In this document: in pieces, positions 1-7,626 of the stretch
Layout of the letters: each line of letters begins with the position of its first letter
Position numbering within the stretch: the stretch's first letter is position 1
Source of the DNA: Acidobacteriaceae bacterium
GTDB taxonomy: Bacteria; Acidobacteriota; Terriglobia; Terriglobales; Acidobacteriaceae
Direction: 5' to 3'
Length of the DNA stretch: 14,197 nt
Assembly (NCBI GenBank): GCA_025462785.1
Contig: JAOAPG010000236.1
Span: forward strand, 1-14,197
Notes under the pieces: generated by a model
What the model was told of the DNA's origin: nothing
Database searches by the model: none
The model's input: only the letters and a program-made list of their open reading frames with translations
Program-made: the position numbers and the translations under genes

Positions 1-1918
1 TTACGTTCTTGAACTTCGGGCCGGGGTCGGGCCAGACAAATTTTGTGCCAACCACTCCTCCCGTGCCGATCGTGGAAGCGAAGTCGTTCCCATGCTCGAG
101 CCAATCATTTCCCACGCGTGTCATTGCCGAGAGCTCGACGTGATCGCCATAGACGGCCGATTCCGGTCCAAGCAATGCTTTATACATTTTGATTCGCCAC
201 CGTACCTGCCCTGCTCCCACCGGATCCGCCGTTACGGCCTGGTCCATGTAAGGCAGCCATGCGAGCGAAGGCGGAGTTCCGCAAGGACAGCTCTGAGTAA
301 CACTTTCCGGTTTCAGTGCGCGAGTTGTCTGAAAGATAGTCTTGTACACCTCGCCCATGGCGTTCACCGAATCTTGTGGTGATTTGTGATGATGTGCTGG
401 GTTGTAACAAGCTGGAACCGTGTAGATGTTGTCGAGTTTCGATCCATCAAATCCCCAATCACGAATGAACTTCTCCGTGAGCCGTTTATAGAAAGCCTGC
501 ACTTCGGGCACAGCCGGACACAAAGTGGCCAAGTCACGAGTCATGCGTCCGTGACTCCCATCCTTGTTTAGGATCAACCATTCAGGATGCTCCTTCACCA
601 CATCTGATACCGCGTACTTGTGCGACTCCCATTTGCCTTTCCCATCTTCCACTGCAAGAGGCAGCCACCAGATCTGTACCAACTCGCCCTGTTTGTGAAA
701 ATCATCGACCATTTTCTTGATCGAATCACCCGGGAAGGTATCGGTGCGAGGATTCCAATCTCCATACGTATCGAACCATCGGTCATCGAGTGTGGCCCAC
801 TTGATGTCGAGCTCCTTCAGCTTGGGAATTGTGCCTTTCATCTGCGAAGGAGTGACATCAGCGTCATAACCCCATCCGCACCAACTCACGTTGTAGGCTT
901 CGTTCGATGGCTTCGGTATATTCCAACCTTCTTTCTGCAAAATGCTGGACCACAGACGCAACGGCTGGTAAAAGTCCCCGGCGTACACGGCAATGAAACT
1001 ACGCGGTGTAGAGTAGCTTTCGCCCGCTTTCAGGACTGTTTTTGCGGGAATGTCTACCGATGCGCTCACTCGTCCATCGCCCTCAACTTTCACTGGCAAG
1101 GACAGTGATAAAGGAAGTGTCTCGACATGGCCAAGGGCTTCTCCAACCGAGGCGGTCCAGAATGCGACAACCGGAATGCCGCCGCCATAGCCGCCTTTCA
1201 CGGTCTCTCCCATGACATTGGCCCGTGCGGATGTGCGTTTCAGTTTAATAACATCATCTTCACCCCAGTTGTAGCTTGATCCTTGGTACGCCCACATGTC
1301 ATAGGGTTGTACCTTTGCGTCGGCGAGCTTTGCATTGAACCGGTGCTGCTGCTCTACCACGCGATCTATCTGGAAGCCCGACGTGCCCGCGTTTTTGTAC
1401 TCAACGCTGCTCAGCAGAAGGTTGGGAAAATCATCGTAAGCCTCAATGGAAAGCGTACGCAGGACATCTGTACCGGAGGAGCCAAGTACGCGAGCTGGAA
1501 TTTCTATGCGCTTGCCTCTGCCCAGCTTCCCAATTGCCTCCGAAACTTTGGCCTGCTGGAAGTCCAGCGTGAAGTAAATATCTTTTCCATCGTGTAACAG
1601 ATAATCGCTGTCGGTGGGTGCTCCTGTTCGAGGGTCATCCAAGCTAAGCCTTTGGCCGTTATTCGTCAGAAATGCCTGTACGTATCCCGAGGGCAGTATT
1701 TGGAATTCGGCTGCGCCGGTGGTCAAAATGACTGGTCCGCCTGGGCTCACGACGACATTGATGGATGACGGCTGAGAAGCTGCGGGGCTTTGGGAAGGAG
1801 ATTGCGAGGATAGGGTGGCAGATTTATTGCACCCAGTACCGATTAAACCAGTTCCCAGGACAAGCACGCCGATTGCCTGCATAATCCTTCGCCGAAAAAA
1901 CGATCTGTTGGTTTTCAT
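1..1918 (-). CDS. GH36-like alpha-galactosidase lipoprotein (3' end outside window)
   Basis: This frame is open for 639 codons from ATG 1918 to the left window edge, so the C-terminus is missing. The N-terminus has an arginine-rich stretch (RRRIM, 10-14), a hydrophobic segment and Cys30 after IGTG. This suggests an exported lipoprotein, possibly through Tat, although the lipobox is not ideal. A Ser/Pro/Gln-rich linker (34-52) follows, then a beta-rich region and a clan GH-D barrel. The barrel shows WCGWG (346-350), KLDN with the likely nucleophile Asp496, and TADP with the likely acid/base Asp565 followed by Arg573. GTGGVVGTKF near 618-627 also fits GH36-type enzymes. The likely reaction is release of terminal alpha-galactose or a related sugar in the periplasm or at the cell surface; the substrate is inferred from the family. 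The start codon overlaps the amidohydrolase stop as ATGA, and AAGGGG lies just upstream, which points to translational coupling. I am sure of the glycosidase fold and less sure of the sugar. Confidence 0.87.
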   Translation of the reverse strand, partial: MKTNRSFFRRRIMQAIGVLVLGTGLIGTGCNKSATLSSQSPSQSPAASQPSSINVVVSPGGPVILTTGAAEFQILPSGYVQAFLTNNGQRLSLDDPRTGAPTDSDYLLHDGKDIYFTLDFQQAKVSEAIGKLGRGKRIEIPARVLGSSGTDVLRTLSIEAYDDFPNLLLSSVEYKNAGTSGFQIDRVVEQQHRFNAKLADAKVQPYDMWAYQGSSYNWGEDDVIKLKRTSARANVMGETVKGGYGGGIPVVAFWTASVGEALGHVETLPLSLSLPVKVEGDGRVSASVDIPAKTVLKAGESYSTPRSFIAVYAGDFYQPLRLWSSILQKEGWNIPKPSNEAYNVSWCGWGYDADVTPSQMKGTIPKLKELDIKWATLDDRWFDTYGDWNPRTDTFPGDSIKKMVDDFHKQGELVQIWWLPLAVEDGKGKWESHKYAVSDVVKEHPEWLILNKDGSHGRMTRDLATLCPAVPEVQAFYKRLTEKFIRDWGFDGSKLDNIYTVPACYNPAHHHKSPQDSVNAMGEVYKTIFQTTRALKPESVTQSCPCGTPPSLAWLPYMDQAVTADPVGAGQVRWRIKMYKALLGPESAVYGDHVELSAMTRVGNDWLEHGNDFASTIGTGGVVGTKFVWPDPGPKFKNV

Positions 1919-3126
1919 TGTGCCCCTTTCGCGCTCGCAGTTTTGAACTGCCCAAACATTCGCTCCGCATTGACGTGATAGATCTTTTCCAGGACTCCGT
2001 CCGGCAATTCCATTCCATAGATCTTCCAGCGTCCCTGCCCCGGATATCCCCAATAATCGAAATATTCGTCGCCGGTTTCTAGCCAGCGGAAATGGTTGCG
2101 ATACATTTCTTCGGTCACTTCACTGTCGGTGCCGAACATGATTCGATCTTGATACTTCAAAAAAAATTCGCGAGCACGCCTCGGTTGCCGTCCAAGTTCA
2201 GCTTCGCGGGCGCCGAACTCCACCATTACATTGGGATATCTTTCGAGCAAACCGGCAACGTAGTCCAGATTCTCCGGCCAATTCGCCATATGCAGCGCAA
2301 CGAAGGTGGTATGCGGATAGCGGGCGAACACGCGGTCTCGCGCAGCAAGAATAGATTCTTTCGTGGGGAATTGCGGCCCGTAGAATCCCCAGTCCGGGTG
2401 CTCGGTTAACTCCTCATAGCGTTCATTAGTATTGTCGATCGGATGGAAAAACGCTTCCGGATCAGTGACGTGAATCGATACAGGAATGCCCAAGCGTCCG
2501 CATTCCTCCCAAACAGGATCAAGCCGGGGATCGTCCACGGTAATCAGCTTCCCGGTTTTATCTCTAACTCCGAGTCCCAAGTCCTTCAGAACCTTTAAGC
2601 CTCGTGCTCCTCGGCTAACTGCATCATCGAGCTGCGCCACCATTTCTTGACTGAAGTTAGGATCATCGATTTTGCTCCAATCAATCTGAGAGAAGACAAT
2701 AAACCTCCCAGGATAGGCCTTCACCATTTCGTCGAGGACTCTTTGCAGTTTCTCACCCCACATTCCAGTGAGGATCACGATAGTCTTCACGTTCGTGCTG
2801 TTCATTACCTCGACTACTCGTTCTGGTGGCATGTGCTCGTCAATTCCTGCCGCGTCATTCACATGACTGTGCACATCGACGACATAGAACTTGGCCTTGT
2901 CGACCTGATGGACGGGAGCATGCAACATCGAGACAGGATGAAAATCCTTTAGCAGGAGAGTCTTCTTTTGGTCTGCATCGGGCGCGGAGGTGTAGCCGAT
3001 CGGAGCCGATTTTTGCGGAGAATTACTTGCCTTCGATCCGTTCTGACCCGCTTCTTGGGCAGAACAATGAAAATCGACCACGAGCAGGCAAAGCAATAGG
3101 CTAACCCATCGCAGCTTGTGCTTCAT
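1915..3126 (-). CDS. Exported amidohydrolase (Amidohydro_2 family)
   Basis: This is a 403-residue metal-dependent hydrolase of the Amidohydro_2 TIM-barrel family, which includes decarboxylases and sugar-lactone hydrolases. I chose ATG 3126 over the upstream in-frame start at 3156 because GGAGGT sits 7 nt before it and the protein then begins with a clean signal peptide: MKHK, a hydrophobic core, and a probable cut after CSA near residue 23. Visible metal and active-site candidates are the HSH motif (His86, His88), Lys178 in GLKVL, His219 in SIHV, His279 in ALHMAN and Asp334 in FGTDSE. An exported member of this family suggests action on an extracellular or periplasmic substrate. The gene is downstream of a LacI regulator and overlaps the GH36 gene by 4 nt, so the two enzymes are probably co-expressed and may act in sequence, for example on a glycoside and a released lactone. 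The true substrate cannot be read from the sequence. Confidence 0.9.
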   Translation of the reverse strand: MKHKLRWVSLLLCLLVVDFHCSAQEAGQNGSKASNSPQKSAPIGYTSAPDADQKKTLLLKDFHPVSMLHAPVHQVDKAKFYVVDVHSHVNDAAGIDEHMPPERVVEVMNSTNVKTIVILTGMWGEKLQRVLDEMVKAYPGRFIVFSQIDWSKIDDPNFSQEMVAQLDDAVSRGARGLKVLKDLGLGVRDKTGKLITVDDPRLDPVWEECGRLGIPVSIHVTDPEAFFHPIDNTNERYEELTEHPDWGFYGPQFPTKESILAARDRVFARYPHTTFVALHMANWPENLDYVAGLLERYPNVMVEFGAREAELGRQPRRAREFFLKYQDRIMFGTDSEVTEEMYRNHFRWLETGDEYFDYWGYPGQGRWKIYGMELPDGVLEKIYHVNAERMFGQFKTASAKGAQ

Positions 3127-3261
3127 CGTGAGCACCTCCAACTGGGTCTCGTTCAAAACGAATTACAACGAAAGTAAATGTAATATATCGTAAGCCGGAT
3201 TGTATAGGAGGACTTGAACCTGTCTCCTCAGAAAAACGAGGAGCGACGCAGACCCAAACAA
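3127..3261 (-). promoter_or_regulatory. Probable promoter/operator region of the amidohydrolase-GH36 unit
   Basis: This 135-bp gap between the LacI gene and the amidohydrolase is AT-rich in its middle part. It contains two short inverted repeats: ATTACA/TGTAAT with an 11-nt spacer (3162-3184), and TCGTT/AACGA with a 3-nt spacer (3149-3161). The second lies just upstream of the GGAGGT ribosome-binding site at about 3134-3139. Both are reasonable operator candidates for the LacI-family protein encoded next door, but neither has the central CG palindrome common in that family. No good -35/-10 pair stands out. I therefore mark this as a regulatory region in general terms only. Confidence 0.35.
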
Positions 3262-4296
3262 CTACTGCCGCGGCGGCCCTGCGGACTGGCGAATTCTTAG
3301 CTCCGGCATAAGGACGACATCCTCCGCTTTCTGATCGGAGGACTTCAGACGTTTCAGCAAAAGATTTATGCCTTGGACGCCCATTTGGTATCCGGGTTGA
3401 GCGACTGTCGTTAAAGGAGGATTTGTGAGTTCTGATATTTCGAGATCATCGAAACCGACAATTGAAATATCACCAGGACAATCCAATTTCGCCTCTCGCG
3501 CGGCACTCAAGACGCCTAACGCAATCAGATCATTGCTCGCGACGACTGCTGTGGGACGGGTAGGCAGCGACAGGAGTATTTTCATTTTTTCGTACCCACT
3601 GAGGCGATCAAAACGGCCTTCCTGGATATATTCGGGATCAACTGCCACCTGATGAGATCGCATAGCAGCACGGAACCCATCCAAGCGCCCAATGGCATTC
3701 GTGAGATGGAGAGAACCTGTAATGATGGCGATAGCACGATGCCCCATTCCGAGCAGATAGCAAGTAGCTTCCTCCGTCCCTTTTGCGTTATTCACGGTCA
3801 CGCTATCGCCTTCCCAATTCGCGGGTCTGCGATCGATACAAACGACGGGAACGTCCCCAAGTTCCAGATCGGACAAAGCATTAATCTGGCTCATGACGGA
3901 AGGAATGAGAATCAATCCAGCCATGCGATAAGAACGCAATTCCTTAAGGTATTCAATCTCCTTTGATGGATCATTGTCCGCGTTGCAGAGCATCAGCCGA
4001 TAGGAGTTCTGGTAGGCAACATCTTCAACCGCTCGGACAATCGCAGGGAAAAAAGGATTAGTGATGTCCGGAATAATCATGCCAAGAATTGTGGTTTGAT
4101 TTCGCCGAAATCCCTGCGCCAATCTGCTCGGATGATATTGCAGCTGCTGGATTGCGTCAGTAACCCGGCGTCGCAGGTCTTCTTTGACTGGCGTCGTATT
4201 GTTGATGACGTTAGAGACTGTGCCGAGAGAGACTCCTGCTCTCTTGGCAATGTGCTTCATGGTAACAATGTTTTTCGAACTGCTCGGGCGGGACAA
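3262..4296 (-). CDS. LacI-family transcriptional regulator
   Basis: This is a 344-residue DNA-binding repressor of the LacI/GalR family. The helix-turn-helix covers about residues 13-33 (MKHIAKRAGVSLGTVSNVIN), the hinge helix about 54-65 (YHPSRLAQGFRR), and a periplasmic-binding-protein-like effector domain about 67-335, with typical stretches such as ASNDLIALG and GFDDLEIS. The end (MPELRIRQSAGPP) is also typical. The start is uncertain. An in-frame stop lies two codons upstream of TTG 4296, which has a weak GGGTG before it; ATG 4260 would remove the first 12 residues but has no Shine-Dalgarno sequence. The effector domain suggests a sugar or sugar-derived ligand. The gene precedes the amidohydrolase and GH36 genes on the same strand and most likely controls them. 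The ligand and operator are not visible from sequence. Confidence 0.93.
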   Translation of the reverse strand: MSRPSSSKNIVTMKHIAKRAGVSLGTVSNVINNTTPVKEDLRRRVTDAIQQLQYHPSRLAQGFRRNQTTILGMIIPDITNPFFPAIVRAVEDVAYQNSYRLMLCNADNDPSKEIEYLKELRSYRMAGLILIPSVMSQINALSDLELGDVPVVCIDRRPANWEGDSVTVNNAKGTEEATCYLLGMGHRAIAIITGSLHLTNAIGRLDGFRAAMRSHQVAVDPEYIQEGRFDRLSGYEKMKILLSLPTRPTAVVASNDLIALGVLSAAREAKLDCPGDISIVGFDDLEISELTNPPLTTVAQPGYQMGVQGINLLLKRLKSSDQKAEDVVLMPELRIRQSAGPPRQ

Positions 4297-4447
4297 CCGC
4301 TATCACCCATGTTGTGGAAGTTTGTGGGAGCTATTTTAACTGTTAGGCAGGCAATTTGACCATTTAGAAAAACTAAGGCTTTCGCGGGTACATGATTGGC
4401 AGCTCCCTGGCGAAAAACTATGCCCGGACCGACTGCGCTCAACCGTG
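4297..4447 (-). promoter_or_regulatory. Gap upstream of the LacI gene, possible promoter
   Basis: No gene is supported in this 151-bp gap. On the minus strand a TAAAAT box (4333-4338) lies 18 nt after TGGTCA, a weak promoter candidate for the regulator gene. TTGTGG occurs twice exactly 10 bp apart (4312-4317 and 4322-4327, plus-strand reading), one helical turn, between that box and the start codon. This may be a protein site or chance. The other short open frames here are shadows. Confidence 0.25.
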
Positions 4448-4813
4448 TCATTTGGAATCGCGGTGTACGGTGTCCATGGAAAAAGCAGGCAGACATACTG
4501 CAATGTATTCAGCCCCGCCCTCATTTGGAGTCGAGTACTGAACCCACTCGCCACGATTTGCGATTACGGCTTGCCCGGCCGCTACACTCATTTCGCCATC
4601 CTTGTAGCGCACCTGTAGCGTGCCCTTCAGCACGATCGTGAACTCGTCAAATTCGGGAGCCTGTCCAGGCTCTTCCCATCCTTGCGGACTGCGCATGTGA
4701 GCGACACTTAGGGCTGGAGTCCCGCTGTTCGCACGTCCTACATATTCATCAATCAGCTTGGGTTTGGTTCCGGCGGACTGAATGCGAGTGGGTTGGGCGA
4801 TTAGCGTAGGCAT
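4448..4813 (-). CDS. Small single-domain cupin protein
   Basis: This is a 121-residue cytosolic protein with one cupin barrel. Cupin motif 1 is recognisable at about 53-64 (PEFDEFTIVLKG) and motif 2 at about 80-96 (GQAVIANRGEWVQY). The histidines that bind metal in most cupins are missing: PEF stands where HxH is normal, and Gln92 where the second-motif His is normal. Enzymatic metal chemistry is therefore doubtful, and a ligand-binding, sensing or stabilising role is possible. The end (CLPAFSMDTVHRD) resembles a widespread group of small cupins related to the ethanolamine-utilisation EutQ fold. No Shine-Dalgarno sequence is seen before ATG 4813. It lies between the binding-protein gene (136-bp gap) and the LacI gene (151-bp gap), all on one strand. 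The function is unknown. Confidence 0.85.
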   Translation of the reverse strand: MPTLIAQPTRIQSAGTKPKLIDEYVGRANSGTPALSVAHMRSPQGWEEPGQAPEFDEFTIVLKGTLQVRYKDGEMSVAAGQAVIANRGEWVQYSTPNEGGAEYIAVCLPAFSMDTVHRDSK

Positions 4814-4949
4814 ATTTTTTCGAGATGCTGAGGAGAAAAGACACTTTATCAGATTGGATTAGCGGTAGGGAAAAGGGAAGTGATTTCGGCCCGATGCACT
4901 GCATTAGTCCCAGCTGGCGAGAGTGAGCAATTGTGAAATTGATGTCCAG

Positions 4950-5882
4950 CTAGGCGGACATGATGCGAACTTTCTCAGCATGGGCTGCGGCAAGAGCATC
5001 CAAAACAGGGAATGAGAGTGGAACAGTCATGGTCCTGTCAGGTGGCATATTACCGATTTGGAGGGCGTGGATGAGCATATCCAGCGCTTTGCCCGCGTTT
5101 GCAGGGTTGATGATGGTAGCGGCCAGTAATCCTCTTTTGACCCAGGCTTGCCCGGTTTTTGGCATACCGTCGCAACCGATGTAGGGCAGTGCCAGCCAAC
5201 GGTTTCGTAAGGTCTCGTCCGGCAGTTCCTGAAACGCTTTTCTAGATCCAATCGCCATACCATCATCCTGGCTAGCGACGAGATCCACCACAGTTTGCTG
5301 CGAGGTCGACAACTTAAGCCAGGAAGTTACGGCTTTGTGCGCGCTGGTTTCTGTCCAGTTCGCCTTAATGAGTTTTACCTGCACATTCGCAGGCTTCGTT
5401 TCATACATACCAGCTGTCCGTTGCTTCGCTGCCAGGCTTTCCGATGGGCCCGTAATGTAGAGCACGTTTCCACCTTTGGGTAGTAGCGCGGCAAACTGCC
5501 GGCCTTCGATACGTCCTATCTCTTCGTGATTCGATGTGATGGCGAATATAGGCACGCGATATGTTTTGCGCAGATCGTTGATGTAATCAACATCCCGGTT
5601 CAGGACAACCCATCCAATCCCGGCGATAGCAGCGGCACGCGCTACTTGCGGAAGACCAGTTCCCCCTACTGGCTCGAAAATGATGCCATCAGGATGTGCA
5701 GTGGAAGTCGATTGGATGATTTTTAGCAGCTGCTGGCTTTGCACGATAGCGTCATTATCCGCACAGATAATCTGTAGCTCCACGCCAAGCCGGCGCGCCG
5801 CTTCTTCCGCGGACGATGCCTGTTCCATCTGGTAGTCGTTATCGTCGTTAGTCAGAGAGACTACAAATTTAAATTTCTTCAT
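4950..5882 (-). CDS. RbsB-like sugar-binding protein without a signal peptide
   Basis: This 310-residue protein has the type-I periplasmic binding fold (Peripla_BP_4, ribose-binding-protein-like). Family landmarks are DGIIFEPVG (65-73), VVLNRDVD (92-99), SNHEEIGRIEGRQF (117-130), ASQDDGMAIG (203-212) and GCDGMPKTGQ followed by ATIINPANAGKALDML (236-270). It starts directly with the first beta strand (MKKFKFVVSLTND) and has no signal sequence. An in-frame TAA six codons upstream of ATG 5882, with no start codon between, excludes a hidden longer start. No permease or ATPase gene is nearby. It therefore either acts in the cytosol, for example as a sugar sensor or partner of a signalling protein, or has lost its signal region. 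The ligand is probably a sugar or similar small polar molecule. A plausible promoter precedes it. The fold is certain; the role is not. Confidence 0.9.
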   Translation of the reverse strand: MKKFKFVVSLTNDDNDYQMEQASSAEEAARRLGVELQIICADNDAIVQSQQLLKIIQSTSTAHPDGIIFEPVGGTGLPQVARAAAIAGIGWVVLNRDVDYINDLRKTYRVPIFAITSNHEEIGRIEGRQFAALLPKGGNVLYITGPSESLAAKQRTAGMYETKPANVQVKLIKANWTETSAHKAVTSWLKLSTSQQTVVDLVASQDDGMAIGSRKAFQELPDETLRNRWLALPYIGCDGMPKTGQAWVKRGLLAATIINPANAGKALDMLIHALQIGNMPPDRTMTVPLSFPVLDALAAAHAEKVRIMSA

Positions 5883-5928
5883 CGGGAGACCTGTGCTCCA
5901 ATCTTATTCCGCTCGATGTAGAAGAGTG

Positions 5929-5956
5929 ATATTACGAAAGTCACTGTCTATGACAA
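5929..5956 (-). promoter_or_regulatory. Putative sigma70-type promoter of the binding-protein gene
   Basis: On the minus strand TTGTCA (5956-5951, five of six consensus bases) is followed after 16 nt by TAATAT (5934-5929, four of six). Transcription would start near 5922, leaving about 40 nt before ATG 5882. The spacing and position fit, but the match is only by eye. Confidence 0.4.
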
Positions 5957-6061
5957 TGTGGGAGCCGCACGAACAACTTGGCGCGGACGAGTTAAGAATC
6001 CAGCGTTCCGAAAACCGGCTCGGGAATATTGAATAGCTGGTTTTTAGCGTATGCTGTACAT

Positions 6062-6256
6062 ATGTATGCCAGTGATATCTTAAATCGAGTGCAGGCCCTG
6101 CGGTATGAAGTGGCGTCTCTTCAGGAATTGAACCAGACCTACGCTGAGGTCGATAATCCCAAGCCTTTTGCCATCCACGCCAACGGAGAACGCCGTCGTC
6201 GCCTGAAGGAAATCATCCAGGAGCTCGCGACGTTGGCGAAAGAAAAACATCCTTAG
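6062..6256 (+). CDS. Small conserved-looking hydrophilic protein, unknown function
   Basis: This is the only plausible plus-strand gene. ATG 6062 gives 64 residues (MYASDILNRVQALRYEV...KEKHP). The composition is charged and helical, with heptad-like leucines in ALRYEVASLQEL and an arginine cluster GERRRRLKEIIQEL that could form a helical hairpin. It has no membrane segment or signal. An in-frame TTG at 6029 would add 11 residues, but the ATG is favoured. No Shine-Dalgarno sequence is seen. A weak -10-like TATGCT at 6050-6055 lies 6 nt before the ATG, so a leaderless transcript is possible. I recall similar short DILNRVQALR proteins in acidobacteria, but cannot search here. It converges on the permease gene with a 20-bp gap. 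Function is not known. Confidence 0.6.
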   Translation: MYASDILNRVQALRYEVASLQELNQTYAEVDNPKPFAIHANGERRRRLKEIIQELATLAKEKHP

Positions 6257-6276
6257 CAATAAGCCGGATCTACGCT

Positions 6277-7626
6277 TTAACCTGCAGCCAGATAAACATA
6301 GCGCAGGATAAACAGTCCCGTAAGGATCCAAACGAGCGCGTTGATTTCGCGCAGCTTTCCAGCCGCAGCTTTCGCGACCGTATACGAGATCAATCCTAGG
6401 CTCAGCCCCGTCGCGATGCTGAAGGTCAGGGGCATAGCTACGATTGTGATGAAGGCCGGCGCCGCTTCGCTGAACTCTCCCCAATTTATGTGCGCAATGG
6501 ATTGCGTCATTAATGCGCCCACCAGAACCAGAGCCGGCGCAGTGGCATACCCTGGGATGGCGGCAGCTAAGGGAGAGCAGAACATGGCCATTAAGAACAG
6601 AGCGGCCACGACCATGTTGCTCAATCCGGTGCGGGCTCCCACTGCGATACCAGCGACACTTTCGATGTAACTGGTAACAGTCGAAGTCCCCGCCACAGAT
6701 CCGAAAATAGTTCCCACGGCATCCGCCACCAGCGCTCGCCCGACACGAGGAATCTTTCCGTCCTTGATAAAACCACCTTGTTCGCAAACGCCGACGAGAG
6801 TCCCAACATTGTCAAAAAGATCGACAAATAGAAAGGCGAACAGGATTTCGAGAAAGCCGAGATGGATGGCGCTGTGAAGATCAAGTTGTAAAAATGTAGC
6901 CGAAGGATGCGGCATCGAAACAATTGCGGAAGGCCATTTCGAAATACCGCGAAGCATTCCGACAAGCGTGGTGCCGAAGATGCCGATCAAGATCGCGCCG
7001 TTTACCTTCCGCGCCATCAGCACCAGGGTCAGAGCCAGACCGAAGCAGGCTGTCTGTACTTCGTGGTCCGCAAAACTACCAAGGCCCACGAACGTAGCGG
7101 CATTCGCTACCACGAGCTTTGCATTGCGCAATCCCACGAACGCGATGAAAAACCCGATGCCCGTGGCGGTTGCATGCTTCAGGCAGTCAGGCATGCCGTT
7201 GACGATTTGTTCGCGAACCCGTGTAACCGTCAGCACCAGGAAGAGAACGCCCGACAAAAAGACCACGCCTAGCGCGGTGCGCCAAGGAATGTGCATGCCC
7301 AGGCAAACCGAATAGGTGAAGTAAGCATTGAGCGACATGCCGGGTGCCAGAGCGATTGGATAGTTGGCATAGAGCCCCATTACTAACGTCGCAACTGCGG
7401 CTGACAGGCAGGTCGCAAAGACGACGCCTTCCACGGGCATCCCCGCTTGAGCTAGGATCTGCGGGTTCACGACAACGATGTACGCCATCGTCAAGAAGGT
7501 AGTCAGTCCTCCAAGGACCTCTTGTTTGACGGTCGTCTGGTTCTCGCCTAGCTTGAAATAGCGATCGATCAAATGGCTCGTCTCCGATTGAATTGGGCGA
7601 TTTGTTACAGAGCTTTGGAGTGACAT
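6277..7626 (-). CDS. AzgA-type purine (adenine/guanine/hypoxanthine) permease, NCS2 superfamily
   Basis: This is a 449-residue integral membrane transporter with about 12-14 hydrophobic segments from residue 38 to the end. Family signatures are APGMSLNAYF (94-103), FVDLFDNVGTLVG (267-279), KIPRVGRALVAD (291-302) and GTSTVTSYIESVAG (313-326), close to AzgA/PbuG-type proton-linked purine base importers. The length is normal for the family. I use ATG 7626 rather than the in-frame ATG 7659 because 7626 overlaps the guaD stop as TAATG, a classic coupling arrangement, and AAGG lies about 10 nt upstream; the longer start has no ribosome site. Cotranscription with guanine deaminase supports uptake of guanine, hypoxanthine or adenine into the cytoplasm. 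The exact base preference cannot be assigned. Confidence 0.93.
   Translation of the reverse strand: MSLQSSVTNRPIQSETSHLIDRYFKLGENQTTVKQEVLGGLTTFLTMAYIVVVNPQILAQAGMPVEGVVFATCLSAAVATLVMGLYANYPIALAPGMSLNAYFTYSVCLGMHIPWRTALGVVFLSGVLFLVLTVTRVREQIVNGMPDCLKHATATGIGFFIAFVGLRNAKLVVANAATFVGLGSFADHEVQTACFGLALTLVLMARKVNGAILIGIFGTTLVGMLRGISKWPSAIVSMPHPSATFLQLDLHSAIHLGFLEILFAFLFVDLFDNVGTLVGVCEQGGFIKDGKIPRVGRALVADAVGTIFGSVAGTSTVTSYIESVAGIAVGARTGLSNMVVAALFLMAMFCSPLAAAIPGYATAPALVLVGALMTQSIAHINWGEFSEAAPAFITIVAMPLTFSIATGLSLGLISYTVAKAAAGKLREINALVWILTGLFILRYVYLAAG

Noticed and set aside
620..1108. Plus-strand open frame of 162 codons
   Set aside because: It lies entirely antisense to the GH36 gene, whose frame gives clear family motifs; the plus-strand product is Cys/His/Arg-rich and resembles nothing.
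3224..3243. CTCCTC/GAGGAG hairpin after the LacI gene as a terminator
   Set aside because: The stem is 6 bp with an 8-nt loop, and no T-tract follows on the minus strand.
4928..4941. CAATT/AATTG hairpin after the binding-protein gene as a terminator
   Set aside because: The short stem is AT-rich and weak, and no T-run follows in the direction of transcription.
6080..6787. Minus-strand open frame of 235 codons
   Set aside because: It overlaps the permease gene in another frame and extends across the small plus-strand gene; its composition (Arg/Gly/Cys-rich) is that of a shadow frame.
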